A DNA stretch of 64,000 nucleotides from a bacterium (GCA_021371935.1 JAJFVF010000003.1:42118-106117); one strand, 5' to 3'. Counted from the stretch's first letter, positions 36,799 through 44,779 are shown. Made by a program: numbers and translations. The notes: generated by a model not told the origin, from the letters alone.

Positions 36799-36816
36799 AC
36801 AAGGAGGAAAAGGAAA

Positions 36817-37500
36817 TTGAAAAAGATACTCTCAACAGTGCTCCTTGCGCTGGGAGCAGCCGCACTATTTTGCGGTTCGGCAGGCGCATTTTCGTTCGAC
36901 GATATCCGGCTCTGGGCTGGGTCGGGCAGCAATCGGGCTGCAATGGTGATCGACTGGAACGACGGCATATCGCCTCAATCAATTGTCTGGGGATACAAGT
37001 GGGATGGAACGGCAACCGGCAAAGATATGTTCGACGCGGTGCTTGCACTCGACAATAGACTGTACGCTTCTATGGAATACTGGCCGTCGTATGATGGCTA
37101 TACGGTGTACGGGATCGGCTACGATCTGGACGCAGACGGCAGCGGCTTTGTTTCGGGTGTCCGCCAGGATGCCGGTGGCGATGAGGACGGTTACGCGCTC
37201 GACTCTGATGACCACTACTGCGAAGGCTGGTTCACCGGATATTGGTCGTATTACGTAGCCGAGACAACAGGCTCTCTGCCTAGTAGCTGGGATTATTCCG
37301 GCTGGGGAATATCCGCTCGCACGCTCAGTGACGGCTCATGGGACGGATGGAGTTTTGTCAGCGATATGTCTGACTGGACGTCTGCAGGCCCGCCCGACAC
37401 GCCGACAGCCGCAACAGCCGTTCCCGAACCGGGTGCACTGGCAGGACTGGTGACGGGGCTGATGTCACTGGGTGGCCTTGCGCTGCGCAGGCGAAAGTAG
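36817..37500 (+). CDS. PEP-CTERM protein, B12 operon gene 3
   Basis: 227 residues from a TTG preceded by GGAGGAAAAGG. Signal peptide 1-24. The mature domain has RAAMVIDWNDGISPQSIVWG, YKWDGTATGKDMFDAVLALD and TVYGIGYDLDADGSGF, a pattern I have seen in secreted proteins of several phyla but cannot name. The tail VPEPGALAGLVTGL..GGLALRRRK is a PEP-CTERM signal. It is the last gene before the transposon; without it, the paralogue-bearing gene at 40393 would follow directly. Confidence 0.72.
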   Translation: MKKILSTVLLALGAAALFCGSAGAFSFDDIRLWAGSGSNRAAMVIDWNDGISPQSIVWGYKWDGTATGKDMFDAVLALDNRLYASMEYWPSYDGYTVYGIGYDLDADGSGFVSGVRQDAGGDEDGYALDSDDHYCEGWFTGYWSYYVAETTGSLPSSWDYSGWGISARTLSDGSWDGWSFVSDMSDWTSAGPPDTPTAATAVPEPGALAGLVTGLMSLGGLALRRRK

Positions 37501-37612
37501 AGGGTCGTATGCGCATGCCGGACGGTCTTCTAGGCCGTCCGACCACAAGGCCGTATCAATTCAATCATAACCGCGTGGAAAATGCAATCCGCGCCATACC
37601 TATATCAAAAAA

Positions 37613-37637
37613 GGGCAATTATATACTTGACAACTGT
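37613..37637 (+). repeat. Left terminal inverted repeat
   Basis: Begins GGGCAATTATATACTTGACA. It contains the -35 box of the transposase promoter. Mismatches with the right end at positions 7, 19 and 20. Confidence 0.88.
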
Positions 37638-37655
37638 AAGCTTGTGCGCTATACT
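37627..37655 (+). promoter_or_regulatory. Transposase promoter, leaderless start
   Basis: TTGACA at 37627-37632, 17-base spacer, TATACT at 37650-37655. The transposase ATG is at 37662, where transcription would begin, and no Shine-Dalgarno box lies before it. Confidence 0.75.
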
Positions 37656-37661
37656 TAATGT

Positions 37662-38627
37662 ATGAGCACACAGAAGACTCCGCAAACCTTGTTGGAAATG
37701 ATCGCGCTTTACTCAGACCCGAAAGTCTGCCATGATGCGATGGTTCGCTTCCGCTGGCCAGATGGTGTTGAATGCCCGCATTGTGGTTCAACAACTGTTT
37801 GGTTCACCGAAAAGCGCCTCCGTTGGCAATGCAAAGACTGTGGCAAGCAGTTTACGGTCAAGGTCGGCACTATCTTTGAGGATAGCGCATTACCTCTCGG
37901 TAAATGGCTGCCTGCCGTTTGGCTAATTGCCAATTGCAAAAACGGTATAAGCTCGTGCGAACTGGCAAGGTCTATAGGTGTTACACAAAAGACCGCCTGG
38001 TTCATGCTTCATCGTATCCGAACAGCTATGGCCGAAGGCACTTTCGAGAAGATGGATGGCACTGTGGAAGCCGATGAAACATTCATAGGCGGACTGGAAA
38101 AGAACAAACACAATGACAAGAAACTTCGCCAAGGTCGCGGTTCTGTTGGCAAAACTATAGTTATGGGCGTCCTCCAGCGAAGCGACACTGAATCAGAAGT
38201 GTCAAGAGTTCTTGCCAATATCATTCCCAATGTATCGGGCAATACGCTACGTGCTGAGATAACCAAGGCTGTCGAGAAATTCACCAGGGTCTATACCGAT
38301 GCTTGGAAAGGATACAACGGGCTTTCCACTGAATATCTGCATCAGTTTATTGACCACACCATCGCTTACGCTATCGGACAAGTCCATACAAACGGACTGG
38401 AAAACTTCTGGTCATTGCTCAAGCGTGCCTTGAAAGGGACATACGTTTCAGTGGAACCATTCCACCTAAAGCGATACATTGATGAGCAGGTATTTCGATT
38501 CAACAATCGCGGTGAAACTGACGCTGAGCGGTTTGTTGAAGTGCTGGAATCAGTTGACGGAAAAAGGCTCACATATGATGAACTTACGGAGTCATACAAA
38601 GAGTATTACGACGCTATCTTTCCGTGA
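37662..38627 (+). CDS. IS1595 family transposase (ISXO2-like)
   Basis: 321 residues. An N-terminal zinc ribbon (CPHCGSTTVW..WQCKDCGKQF) and a helix-turn-helix (GISSCELARSIGVTQKTAWFMLHRIR) precede the DDE-type core: VEADETFIGG (first Asp), YTDAWKGYNG (second Asp) and NGLENFWSLLKRALKGTY (third acidic residue). Length and motifs are complete, so it is probably active. Its promoter overlaps the left inverted repeat. It converges on, and overlaps by 22 bases, the last passenger gene. Confidence 0.93.
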   Translation: MSTQKTPQTLLEMIALYSDPKVCHDAMVRFRWPDGVECPHCGSTTVWFTEKRLRWQCKDCGKQFTVKVGTIFEDSALPLGKWLPAVWLIANCKNGISSCELARSIGVTQKTAWFMLHRIRTAMAEGTFEKMDGTVEADETFIGGLEKNKHNDKKLRQGRGSVGKTIVMGVLQRSDTESEVSRVLANIIPNVSGNTLRAEITKAVEKFTRVYTDAWKGYNGLSTEYLHQFIDHTIAYAIGQVHTNGLENFWSLLKRALKGTYVSVEPFHLKRYIDEQVFRFNNRGETDAERFVEVLESVDGKRLTYDELTESYKEYYDAIFP

Positions 38628-38755
38628 TCGGGCTTCGCTTTTTTCACAGGTGACGCCTTGACGATGTGCTTCATAGCGTCCTCGAACCGCTTGAAGTCCT
38701 CTCGCGGTGAGTCAGATTTATGATCTACTGGGTTGTTTGAGGTTTTCTTTAGCAT
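38606..38755 (-). CDS. Small basic protein, passenger gene 4
   Basis: 49 residues, too short for most gene callers. Start at 38755 with GGAG ten bases upstream; it begins five bases after the stop of the preceding passenger gene. The sequence is polar and lysine-rich (DFKRFEDAMKHIVKASPVKK). Small ORFs of this style often sit beside IS1595-type transposases, but their function is not established. Its 3' end overlaps the transposase. Confidence 0.6.
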   Translation of the reverse strand: MLKKTSNNPVDHKSDSPREDFKRFEDAMKHIVKASPVKKAKPDHGKIAS

Positions 38756-38760
38756 TGTAA

Positions 38761-39054
38761 TTAGGCTCCGAAGCCCGGATCAATCGGCTGTTTGCGAATA
38801 TTGAGCCATGAACGAAGCACTAGTGGTGCTGTTACTCCGACGTTAAGTGCCACAAGCGGCTTTAGCGTCATTCCTGAAGCCTGATATACTCCAGCTAATG
38901 CCCCTCCCAGTATTGGCCCAATCAGCAATACTGAAATCCAATACAGCGAGTCACGAATAGGGCGTTGGTTCTTTGGAAGTAGCCCCATTTCATATATACT
39001 AACTAGTCCAGCAAGCAAACCACCAAAACCGCCAATTAATGCAGTCCACCACAT
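38761..39054 (-). CDS. Small membrane protein, passenger gene 3
   Basis: 97 residues from the ATG at 39054, five bases after the upstream stop (39059); a TTG at 39090 is an alternative that would overlap it. Three membrane segments (TALIGGFGGLLAGLVSIYEMG, LYWISVLLIGPILGGALAGV, LNVGVTAPLVLRSWL), each glycine-rich. Not recognised. Confidence 0.65.
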   Translation of the reverse strand: MWWTALIGGFGGLLAGLVSIYEMGLLPKNQRPIRDSLYWISVLLIGPILGGALAGVYQASGMTLKPLVALNVGVTAPLVLRSWLNIRKQPIDPGFGA

Positions 39055-39058
39055 AGAC

Positions 39059-39508
39059 TTATGCCACCCTGTTTGTAAGCGCGCCAACAAGTTTCGTCAA
39101 AAAAGGAGCTTTGCGCCTAAAATGGGCACGCGTCGTGTATAGCATTTTGCCGTCAATAGATAGTCTTGATGGTTGAACTAGCATGTCTTTCAATTCCGAA
39201 AGTTGTTCTGATACCTCTTTAGTGGTTGCATCAATCTCACGCGCGATGCCTTCTGTTGTTCGCCATAAATAACGTGGGTTTTCTAAAGCTGTAAGTACTG
39301 CGCGTTGTATTGTCATTGTAGCAATCCGTATATATGCTTTATCATTGCCGGTAATTGATTGAGGCTGTTTTGGAATTTCTATTTTTGATATGTTTGTTGT
39401 ATTCTGCTCATTTGGCACGGGTATAGTAAGTGCCTTATCTACTTGTTCCACATGAGAATATATATTAGGCATAAGCACATTATCTAATGTTGGGCACGCT
39501 GCCGTCAT
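39059..39508 (-). CDS. Hypothetical winged-helix-like protein, passenger gene 2
   Basis: 149 residues. Residues 70-135 (TMTIQRAVLTALENPRYLWRTT, split, then EGIAREIDATTKEVSEQLSEL and LYTTRAHFRRK) have the pattern of a winged helix used by transcriptional or defence-associated regulators. Its ATG overlaps the stop of passenger gene 1 (ATGA). AT-rich codon use compared with the host genes suggests transfer. Confidence 0.6.
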   Translation of the reverse strand: MTAACPTLDNVLMPNIYSHVEQVDKALTIPVPNEQNTTNISKIEIPKQPQSITGNDKAYIRIATMTIQRAVLTALENPRYLWRTTEGIAREIDATTKEVSEQLSELKDMLVQPSRLSIDGKMLYTTRAHFRRKAPFLTKLVGALTNRVA

Positions 39509-40212
39509 TTTTGACTCCCGCCGAGTATACCCATGAAGTCCTGTATTGCATTTGTGGTCAGTTCGGTCGCTTCTTTTGCGAATTTGGATACTTCGGAAGG
39601 GTTATATTGATGTACTCGCCAGAAATCACAGCAGAATATAAAACCATCGACAAATGCCAGTAGCCTTGGCGCGTCCTGAAACTCGAAGAATTGAGCATTA
39701 ACACCGGCATTATAAGGGCCAAATCTTATTTGCCCACACCAATGTTCATCCCTAAAGTCTAAGGTTATACCAACGTCAGATGGCTTCCATTTTAGCGGAT
39801 TCCGATTTGAGGTTAGTTTGTTGTTATATATATTCTCTATGATAGCATTCTTGCACTGCTCGAAATCTTTATATGGAACTAGTACATTTTGCACTAAGCC
39901 TAGCCTATTATAAGAACTGATTCCGAGGCCAGAAGACACATTATCAAAAACTTGTTGTGCTTCTTTAGCAAAAGCCATTGTATCATCTTGTTGTTCCCAA
40001 TTAAATTCTGTCTGGGTCTGAGCAAATGCAACTGATCTAAAATCATTGTCGTTTGCAAATTTCCAGAGTGCTCCATCAGGCTGCCGAACATATTTATTGT
40101 AATGACTAGCTAGAGTATTAGCCAATGATGCACCATCTGAAAATATCCGCAATGCTGCATCATAGCGTGCCTGTATATACCTGCGTTGGAACTGCATTTC
40201 AATTTGGCTCAC
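39505..40212 (-). CDS. Hypothetical cytoplasmic protein, passenger gene 1
   Basis: 235 residues, no signal or membrane segment, not recognised. It begins about 140 bases inside the right inverted repeat, so it is the first gene of the passenger operon. Notable segments: FQRRYIQARYDAALRIFSDG, WKPSDVGITLDFRDEHWCGQ, FVDGFIFCCDFWRVHQY. The neighbouring winged-helix and membrane genes fit a toxin/effector, regulator and membrane set, but nothing shows an enzymatic function. Confidence 0.6.
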   Translation of the reverse strand: MSQIEMQFQRRYIQARYDAALRIFSDGASLANTLASHYNKYVRQPDGALWKFANDNDFRSVAFAQTQTEFNWEQQDDTMAFAKEAQQVFDNVSSGLGISSYNRLGLVQNVLVPYKDFEQCKNAIIENIYNNKLTSNRNPLKWKPSDVGITLDFRDEHWCGQIRFGPYNAGVNAQFFEFQDAPRLLAFVDGFIFCCDFWRVHQYNPSEVSKFAKEATELTTNAIQDFMGILGGSQK

Positions 40213-40350
40213 GAGTGGTTTCCTCTATACCTTAGTCTTACCGTTATTGTCGGCAGACTCAACTACAGTATAGAGTATGTTCGCCAGTTAAGCAAATATC
40301 ACCTGCATGCTATTCAGAAACCGGTATTTATGCTAGATATAGCAACCCCA

Positions 40351-40375
40351 ACAGTCATCAAGTATATAGTTGCCC
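40351..40375 (-). repeat. Right terminal inverted repeat
   Basis: Reverse complement begins GGGCAACTATATACTTGATG and matches the left end at 22 of 25 positions. The A-run that follows leads into GGAAAAGGACA of the next gene. Confidence 0.88.
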
Positions 40376-40392
40376 AAAAAAGGAAAAGGACA

Positions 40393-41262
40393 ATGTCAAT
40401 CAGAAAAACAATCACTTCAATAATAGTCATATGGCTATTGTCTATAAGCACTGCAGCGTTCGCGTTCAGTCCATATGCCGCTGAACTTGTGAGCTATTCT
40501 TCAGACTTGACCGGATCAAGTCTTTATAATGATCCGAGCGCAGTTCTCGGGCAGGCGGCTACGAAATTCGCCAATGGATCAATGTCCAGCATACGCCGCA
40601 CGAAGCTGGTGGAACCGGCATGGTATAAAGGACCCAGTGGAGAAAAGCTCATCACGACCATCAACGCAGGTCAGTATGTGGAGGTCAAATTCGATCATCA
40701 GGTAATGGACGATCCGCTCAATCCATACGGGATCGATTTCCTTGTATTCGGCAACTCATTTTTTGTCGGCAGTGGGAGCGTTTCTGACTCGACCAATATG
40801 AACACCTATACTCTCACAGGCGGTATATTCGCCGAGAATATGAAGATATCTGTCAGCCAGGACGGAACCGACTGGTACACATACGATGACGGACCATATG
40901 GAGACAGCATATTTCCCACAAACGCCTATCTCTGGGACAGCGACAATGCCTGCTGGACAGACACAGAATCGGATTATACGAAACCCGTTGACCCAAGTCT
41001 GACCGCATCCGATTTCGCAGGCAAGACTGCTGCCGAAGCTATAGCACTATATGACGGCTCAGCGGGCGGCACAGGCTTTGATCTTGCCGAGTCCGGCCTT
41101 GACTGGATTCAATATATCAAAGTCGAGGGCGTGTCCGGCTTCAGCGGTGGGGAGATAGACGGTTTCTCGGACGTCGCAGCCGTACCGGAGCCGGGGTCAA
41201 TGCTTGCTCTGACATGCGGATTGATCGGCATGAGTGGATTTATCTTGCGCAGGCGAAAGTAA
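40393..41262 (+). CDS. PEP-CTERM protein, probable original fourth gene of the B12 operon
   Basis: 289 residues from the ATG at 40393 (AAAAGGACA upstream). Signal peptide 1-25 (STAAFAFSP). The mature region parallels residues 24-290 of the 35341 protein, with SSLYNDPSAVLGQ for the NSPYDDPLATLGK segment, and LVFGNSFFVG, VSQDGTDWYTYDDGPYGDS and GSAGGTGFDLAE..WIQYIKVEGV. Tail AVPEPGSMLALTCGL..GFILRRRK is PEP-CTERM. The transposon edge is 18 bases before this start. Expression may now depend on read-through or a transposon promoter. Confidence 0.82.
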   Translation: MSIRKTITSIIVIWLLSISTAAFAFSPYAAELVSYSSDLTGSSLYNDPSAVLGQAATKFANGSMSSIRRTKLVEPAWYKGPSGEKLITTINAGQYVEVKFDHQVMDDPLNPYGIDFLVFGNSFFVGSGSVSDSTNMNTYTLTGGIFAENMKISVSQDGTDWYTYDDGPYGDSIFPTNAYLWDSDNACWTDTESDYTKPVDPSLTASDFAGKTAAEAIALYDGSAGGTGFDLAESGLDWIQYIKVEGVSGFSGGEIDGFSDVAAVPEPGSMLALTCGLIGMSGFILRRRK

Positions 41263-41307
41263 AACGTGCATTATGCCGGACGGTCTGATGGCGGCTGTCC
41301 GGCAAGT

Positions 41308-42087
41308 CTATTCCTTCGCAGCCATAACAGCCGCTCCCAATGCGCCCACGATCTGAGGTTCGTCAGGAACAATGAGCTTGGTGTCAAGTCTGGTTTCTAT
41401 GGCTCTAGCCACACCGGAATTCTTAGCGACACCACCGGTCATGACAAATGGGGCTACGCACCTAAGACGGACGACCATACCGTATATACGCTCGGCGATG
41501 GACATATGCAACCCGCGTATTATATCTTCCTTCGGCAGACCCTTGGCTACAAGCGCAACGACTTCGGACTCGGCGAAGACTGTGCATGTGCTCGATATCC
41601 GTACGTCTTGAGCAGACGACTCCGAGAGCGCTCCGAGGCTGGTCAGCTCCGTACCCAAAGCGCGAGCCATTACCTCCAGAAACCTGCCCGTGCCGGCTGC
41701 GCACTTGTCGTTCATCGCGAAGTCCTCCACCCGCCCGTCTCCGGTCAGGCGGATAACCTTGCTGTCCTGGCCGCCGATATCGATCACACTCATAGCCTCA
41801 GGAAATAATTTCCTTGCGCCGATGGCATGGCAGGTTATCTCAGTGACGGCTTTATCGGCAATATCCGTGCTCGAACGTCCGTAGCCCGTTGCTACTACGC
41901 GCGATATGTCAAACTCTGTTAAGCCTGCGCGCTCGAGTGCAGACTCATAGGCCTTTGACGCGGCACTCTCACTGCTCGAAAGCGTGGGGATTACGGAGTA
42001 TGATAAGATCCGGCCGTCTTTGAGGACGACTGCATCGGTGGAAAGCGAACCGATATCTATTCCGGCTGTGATTTTGCTGATTGTCAT
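41308..42087 (-). CDS. BadF/HgdC-type acyl-CoA dehydratase activase, lone
   Basis: 259 residues of the ASKHA ATPase fold. DIGSLSTDAV is the phosphate loop; the iron-sulfur ligands that bridge the dimer are C129 (NDKCAAGTG) and C168 (SSTCTVFAES), matching the HgdC positions. Such proteins deliver an electron, with ATP hydrolysis, to 2-hydroxyacyl-CoA or benzoyl-CoA type dehydratases. No dehydratase subunit is nearby, so the partner must lie elsewhere. There is no clear Shine-Dalgarno box. Confidence 0.9.
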   Translation of the reverse strand: MTISKITAGIDIGSLSTDAVVLKDGRILSYSVIPTLSSSESAASKAYESALERAGLTEFDISRVVATGYGRSSTDIADKAVTEITCHAIGARKLFPEAMSVIDIGGQDSKVIRLTGDGRVEDFAMNDKCAAGTGRFLEVMARALGTELTSLGALSESSAQDVRISSTCTVFAESEVVALVAKGLPKEDIIRGLHMSIAERIYGMVVRLRCVAPFVMTGGVAKNSGVARAIETRLDTKLIVPDEPQIVGALGAAVMAAKE

Positions 42088-42223
42088 GGCAGGTTATATT
42101 ACTCCGATAATGGCTGGATTGTTCCTTAATAACCCTTTGACAATCGGAGCAAAACTCCTCTGCCGGAGTTTTTTGCACAGTTGTTTCCAGCAGAGCGGAA
42201 CCTACTTTCTATGGCGTTGGGTT

Positions 42224-42256
42224 CAAAGCAGATTCTTCGCAGTCGCTCAGAATGAC
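42224..42256. repeat. CAGATTCTTC...GAATGAC dispersed repeat
   Basis: Reads CAAAGCAGATTCTTCGC then GCTCAGAATGAC. Copies of the family: 14543-14580, 48176-48210 and inverted at 63811-63842. Confidence 0.65.
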
Positions 42257-42289
42257 TAAATTTAGAACCCTTTCAGTTTTGCATTTGGC

Positions 42290-42829
42290 TCGTTAATAAT
42301 GGTCTGCTGTCGGTAGTTAGCAGTCGGCCAACGGCCAACTGGTACAATAATCGGCGGCGGACGAACACTGCCGGTCCTTCCGCCGCCCAAGCACTACATT
42401 TTTCTACTCCTGAAAGGCCGGGACGTCTCCGACACCTCAACCGACCATCGCGGACGTAGACTCGCAACCCATCCGCCATAGCCCGCCTTGACGTCTAGTC
42501 CCGGCAAGCTCACAAACTATACCCCGCCAAGTACCCCCTTTCCGACACCGGCAGGCAAGACGGGCGAACCCGTCGAACTTACGTCCATACCAGACTTTCG
42601 GCAGCCCAGCCGACTCTCGCACTGCCCGGACCTGAGAACCCACATTCTGCGGTTCACAGTTACTATCTCCGGCGTCACAACGAGTCCTGTGACTTTGCGC
42701 CGCCCGATCACTCGGACTTTGCCCTTGTCGATGTCTACGAAGTGCTCGACGCTTCGGCAACCAGGCAACCATGCGGCCTCGAATGCCCAAGATTCAATCT
42801 TCTATGATTGCAGATGAAAACTCAATATT
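42290..42829 (-). pseudogene. Decayed coding region behind the c-di-GMP riboswitch
   Basis: About 540 bases on the minus strand with protein-like stretches in several frames and no intact start. One frame reads GKVRVIGRRKVTGLVVTP, EIVTVNRRMWVLRSG and ends at a stop near 42517; further open stretches then appear in the other frames. The pattern suggests a secreted or surface protein destroyed by frameshifts. It could also be a genuine non-coding segment; frames are not well enough preserved to name a family. Confidence 0.45.
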
Positions 42830-42908
42830 GGACACTGGGCAGGCCGGTTAGGCCCTTAGCTTTGCGTCCTCCGGTTTCCCGGAGTTTGCCATTATCGAGC
42901 GCCATACA
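42830..42908 (-). promoter_or_regulatory. Cyclic-di-GMP-I (GEMM) riboswitch
   Basis: On the minus strand: GATAATGGCAAACTCCGG, GAAA tetraloop, CCGGAGGACGCAAAGCTAAG, then GGGCCTAACCGG. These are the conserved GGCAAAC, GGACGCAAAGC and GG-CCTA elements. The RNA faces the decayed region at 42290-42829. A cGAMP-binding subtype is not excluded. Confidence 0.88.
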
Positions 42909-43027
42909 TTGCGCTGAATATTAAGTTGTCTATTCACTTTTCTATATTCAATTGTCCCTTACACATAGATTATGCCTCTTGCAAACAAATGCAAGCGCTG
43001 AACGAATTACCAGTATTGCAAATCAAT

Positions 43028-44779
43028 TTAGTCCTCGATGGCAGCCTTGCGATCCAGAACATTCTTGAAAAGCTCCGGCGGGAACTTGGGCTTGCGGTCA
43101 TATGTATAGAGGCCGTTTACTTCCTGCTCGACATCCGTGAGCTGGGTGTAACATAGCCCTGCCATATGCGGATTATCCAAAAGCACATCCGCCAGACCCT
43201 TGAACCTGTCGATAAACTCTTTCTCACCTTTTGGACGCTCGCCATAACCCCAAGCCTCATCGTCGGTCTGAGCCGGGTTCCACCATATACCGCCATACTC
43301 ACTGACGATCATCGGCTGACCCTCATATTTGGGTTCCAACTCAGGATCGCACTTGGGCAGCGTATCGTCGCCGGGATTCTTGGCAAACGGCTCATACTTG
43401 GCTCCGAACTTGGCAGGGTCCTGTTCATAGTCATGCAGGTCCCAGATGTCCGTCTTTGAGTGAGTGTAGCCGCTTGTATCAAGGAACGGTCGAGTGGGGT
43501 CCAGTTTCTTGGTCAGGTCATATAGCTCGACAAAATACGCAGGCTCATATCTGTCACCCGAAGAATGTGCTTCATTCAGAGGCATCCATGCCACAATCGA
43601 AGGATGATTAATATCACGCAGCACGGCATCAAGCCACTCACGACGCAGGTTTTCCCGAGCCTGGGCATGAAATTTAGTCGAGCAGCCCCAGTCGGCAAAC
43701 TCACCCCAGACGATATAGCCGAGTTTGTCCGCCCAATACAGCGAACGCGGCTCGAACACTTTCTGATGGAGTCTGGCTCCATTGAATCCGCATGCCATGC
43801 TTCGCTCTATATCGGCTTTAAGGTCCTCATCTGTGGGAGCAGTGTATATTCCGTCCGGCCAGAATCCTTGGTCCAGAATCAGCCGCTGAAAAACAGACTT
43901 GCCGTTTATGAGAATCTTGTCGCCGTCTACACGGACCTCTCGCAATCCGAAATATGATGACACCTCGTCAACAATCTTGTCCCCGTCCGTCAGACGCAGC
44001 TGCAGATCATATAGGAACGGCTTACCCACTTCCCAGAGCACAGGATCGGGAATATCGAGTGTGACCGAACATCTTGGACCGGCCTGCGACAGCTTAGCTG
44101 AAGACACAGCCTTACCATCAACCAGAGCCACTGCTTCTACGCCAAGTCCTGGGTACGGCTTGGTCACATCAACACTAACCACTGCGCGGCCATTTGGCGC
44201 ATCCGGCAGAATGACGAAGTAAGAAATCCTCGACTCTGGCACGGCTTCAAGCCATACGCTCTGCCATATGCCGGTGGTGCGTGTGTAGAGGCAGCCGTAT
44301 GAACCCAATCTATCCGACTGTTTGCCGAGAGGCTGCATGTGTGGACGCTCGTCATCAATTGCATATACCACAACCTCGTTCTCGCCTGGTTTGACTACAT
44401 CGGTAATGTCGGCATAAAAAGGTGTCCATCCGCCGCGATGAACGGCAACTTGACTGCCGTTGACCCATACGCGAGACTCGTAGTCCACTGCACCGAAGTG
44501 AAGAAGCAGCCGTTGGCCAGTCAGTGTTTTATCGACGGTGAAAAATCGCCTATACCATACTGCTCCGAGAAAATCCGTGTTGCCTACTCCACTGAGTTTG
44601 CTCTCCGGACAGAACGGCACATTGATCTCGAGCGGAAAATCAACGCCGCTCGACCAGTTCTTTTCAAGGCCGCACTTTGCCGTGTCGATTGCGAACTGCC
44701 ATTTGCCGTTGAGGCACTGCCAGGCCTTGCGCTCGAAGTCGGGTCTGGGGTGCTCCGGTCTGGGTATATTGCTGGACAT
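43028..44779 (-). CDS. GH2 family glycoside hydrolase
   Basis: 583 residues with no signal peptide. Three domains in order: jelly-roll sugar binding (WYRRFFTVDKTL; VDYESRVWVNG), immunoglobulin-like, and TIM barrel. Acid/base E403 sits in PLNEAHSS and nucleophile E494 in IVSEYGG. Length is at the short end; the additional C-terminal domains of LacZ are missing, which fits beta-glucuronidase- or beta-galactosidase-like small enzymes. Specificity unknown. Promoter context is unclear; the c-di-GMP riboswitch is downstream and reads in the same direction but away from this gene. Confidence 0.88.
   Translation of the reverse strand: MSSNIPRPEHPRPDFERKAWQCLNGKWQFAIDTAKCGLEKNWSSGVDFPLEINVPFCPESKLSGVGNTDFLGAVWYRRFFTVDKTLTGQRLLLHFGAVDYESRVWVNGSQVAVHRGGWTPFYADITDVVKPGENEVVVYAIDDERPHMQPLGKQSDRLGSYGCLYTRTTGIWQSVWLEAVPESRISYFVILPDAPNGRAVVSVDVTKPYPGLGVEAVALVDGKAVSSAKLSQAGPRCSVTLDIPDPVLWEVGKPFLYDLQLRLTDGDKIVDEVSSYFGLREVRVDGDKILINGKSVFQRLILDQGFWPDGIYTAPTDEDLKADIERSMACGFNGARLHQKVFEPRSLYWADKLGYIVWGEFADWGCSTKFHAQARENLRREWLDAVLRDINHPSIVAWMPLNEAHSSGDRYEPAYFVELYDLTKKLDPTRPFLDTSGYTHSKTDIWDLHDYEQDPAKFGAKYEPFAKNPGDDTLPKCDPELEPKYEGQPMIVSEYGGIWWNPAQTDDEAWGYGERPKGEKEFIDRFKGLADVLLDNPHMAGLCYTQLTDVEQEVNGLYTYDRKPKFPPELFKNVLDRKAAIED

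Larger units (their letters stand above)
37613..40375. mobile_element. IS1595-type transposon with four passenger genes
   Basis: 2763 bp bounded by 25-bp terminal inverted repeats (37613-37637 and 40351-40375, 22 of 25 identical) that begin GGGCAA. Both outside edges carry AAAAAA (37607-37612 and 40376-40381), consistent with a target duplication; the family usually makes 8 bp and only 6 match here. Inside: a transposase on the plus strand from the left end, and four minus-strand genes from the right end, meeting at about 38606-38627. Insertion lies 11 bases before the RBS-start region of the gene at 40393. Confidence 0.88.

Noticed and set aside
41308..42087. The activase as part of the B12 system
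   Set aside because: 2-hydroxyacyl-CoA dehydratases and their activases do not use B12, and the gene is on the opposite strand with no shared control; proximity alone is not evidence.
42830..44779. c-di-GMP riboswitch controlling the GH2 gene
   Set aside because: The riboswitch lies downstream of the GH2 stop and is transcribed away from it; it can only act on the decayed region.
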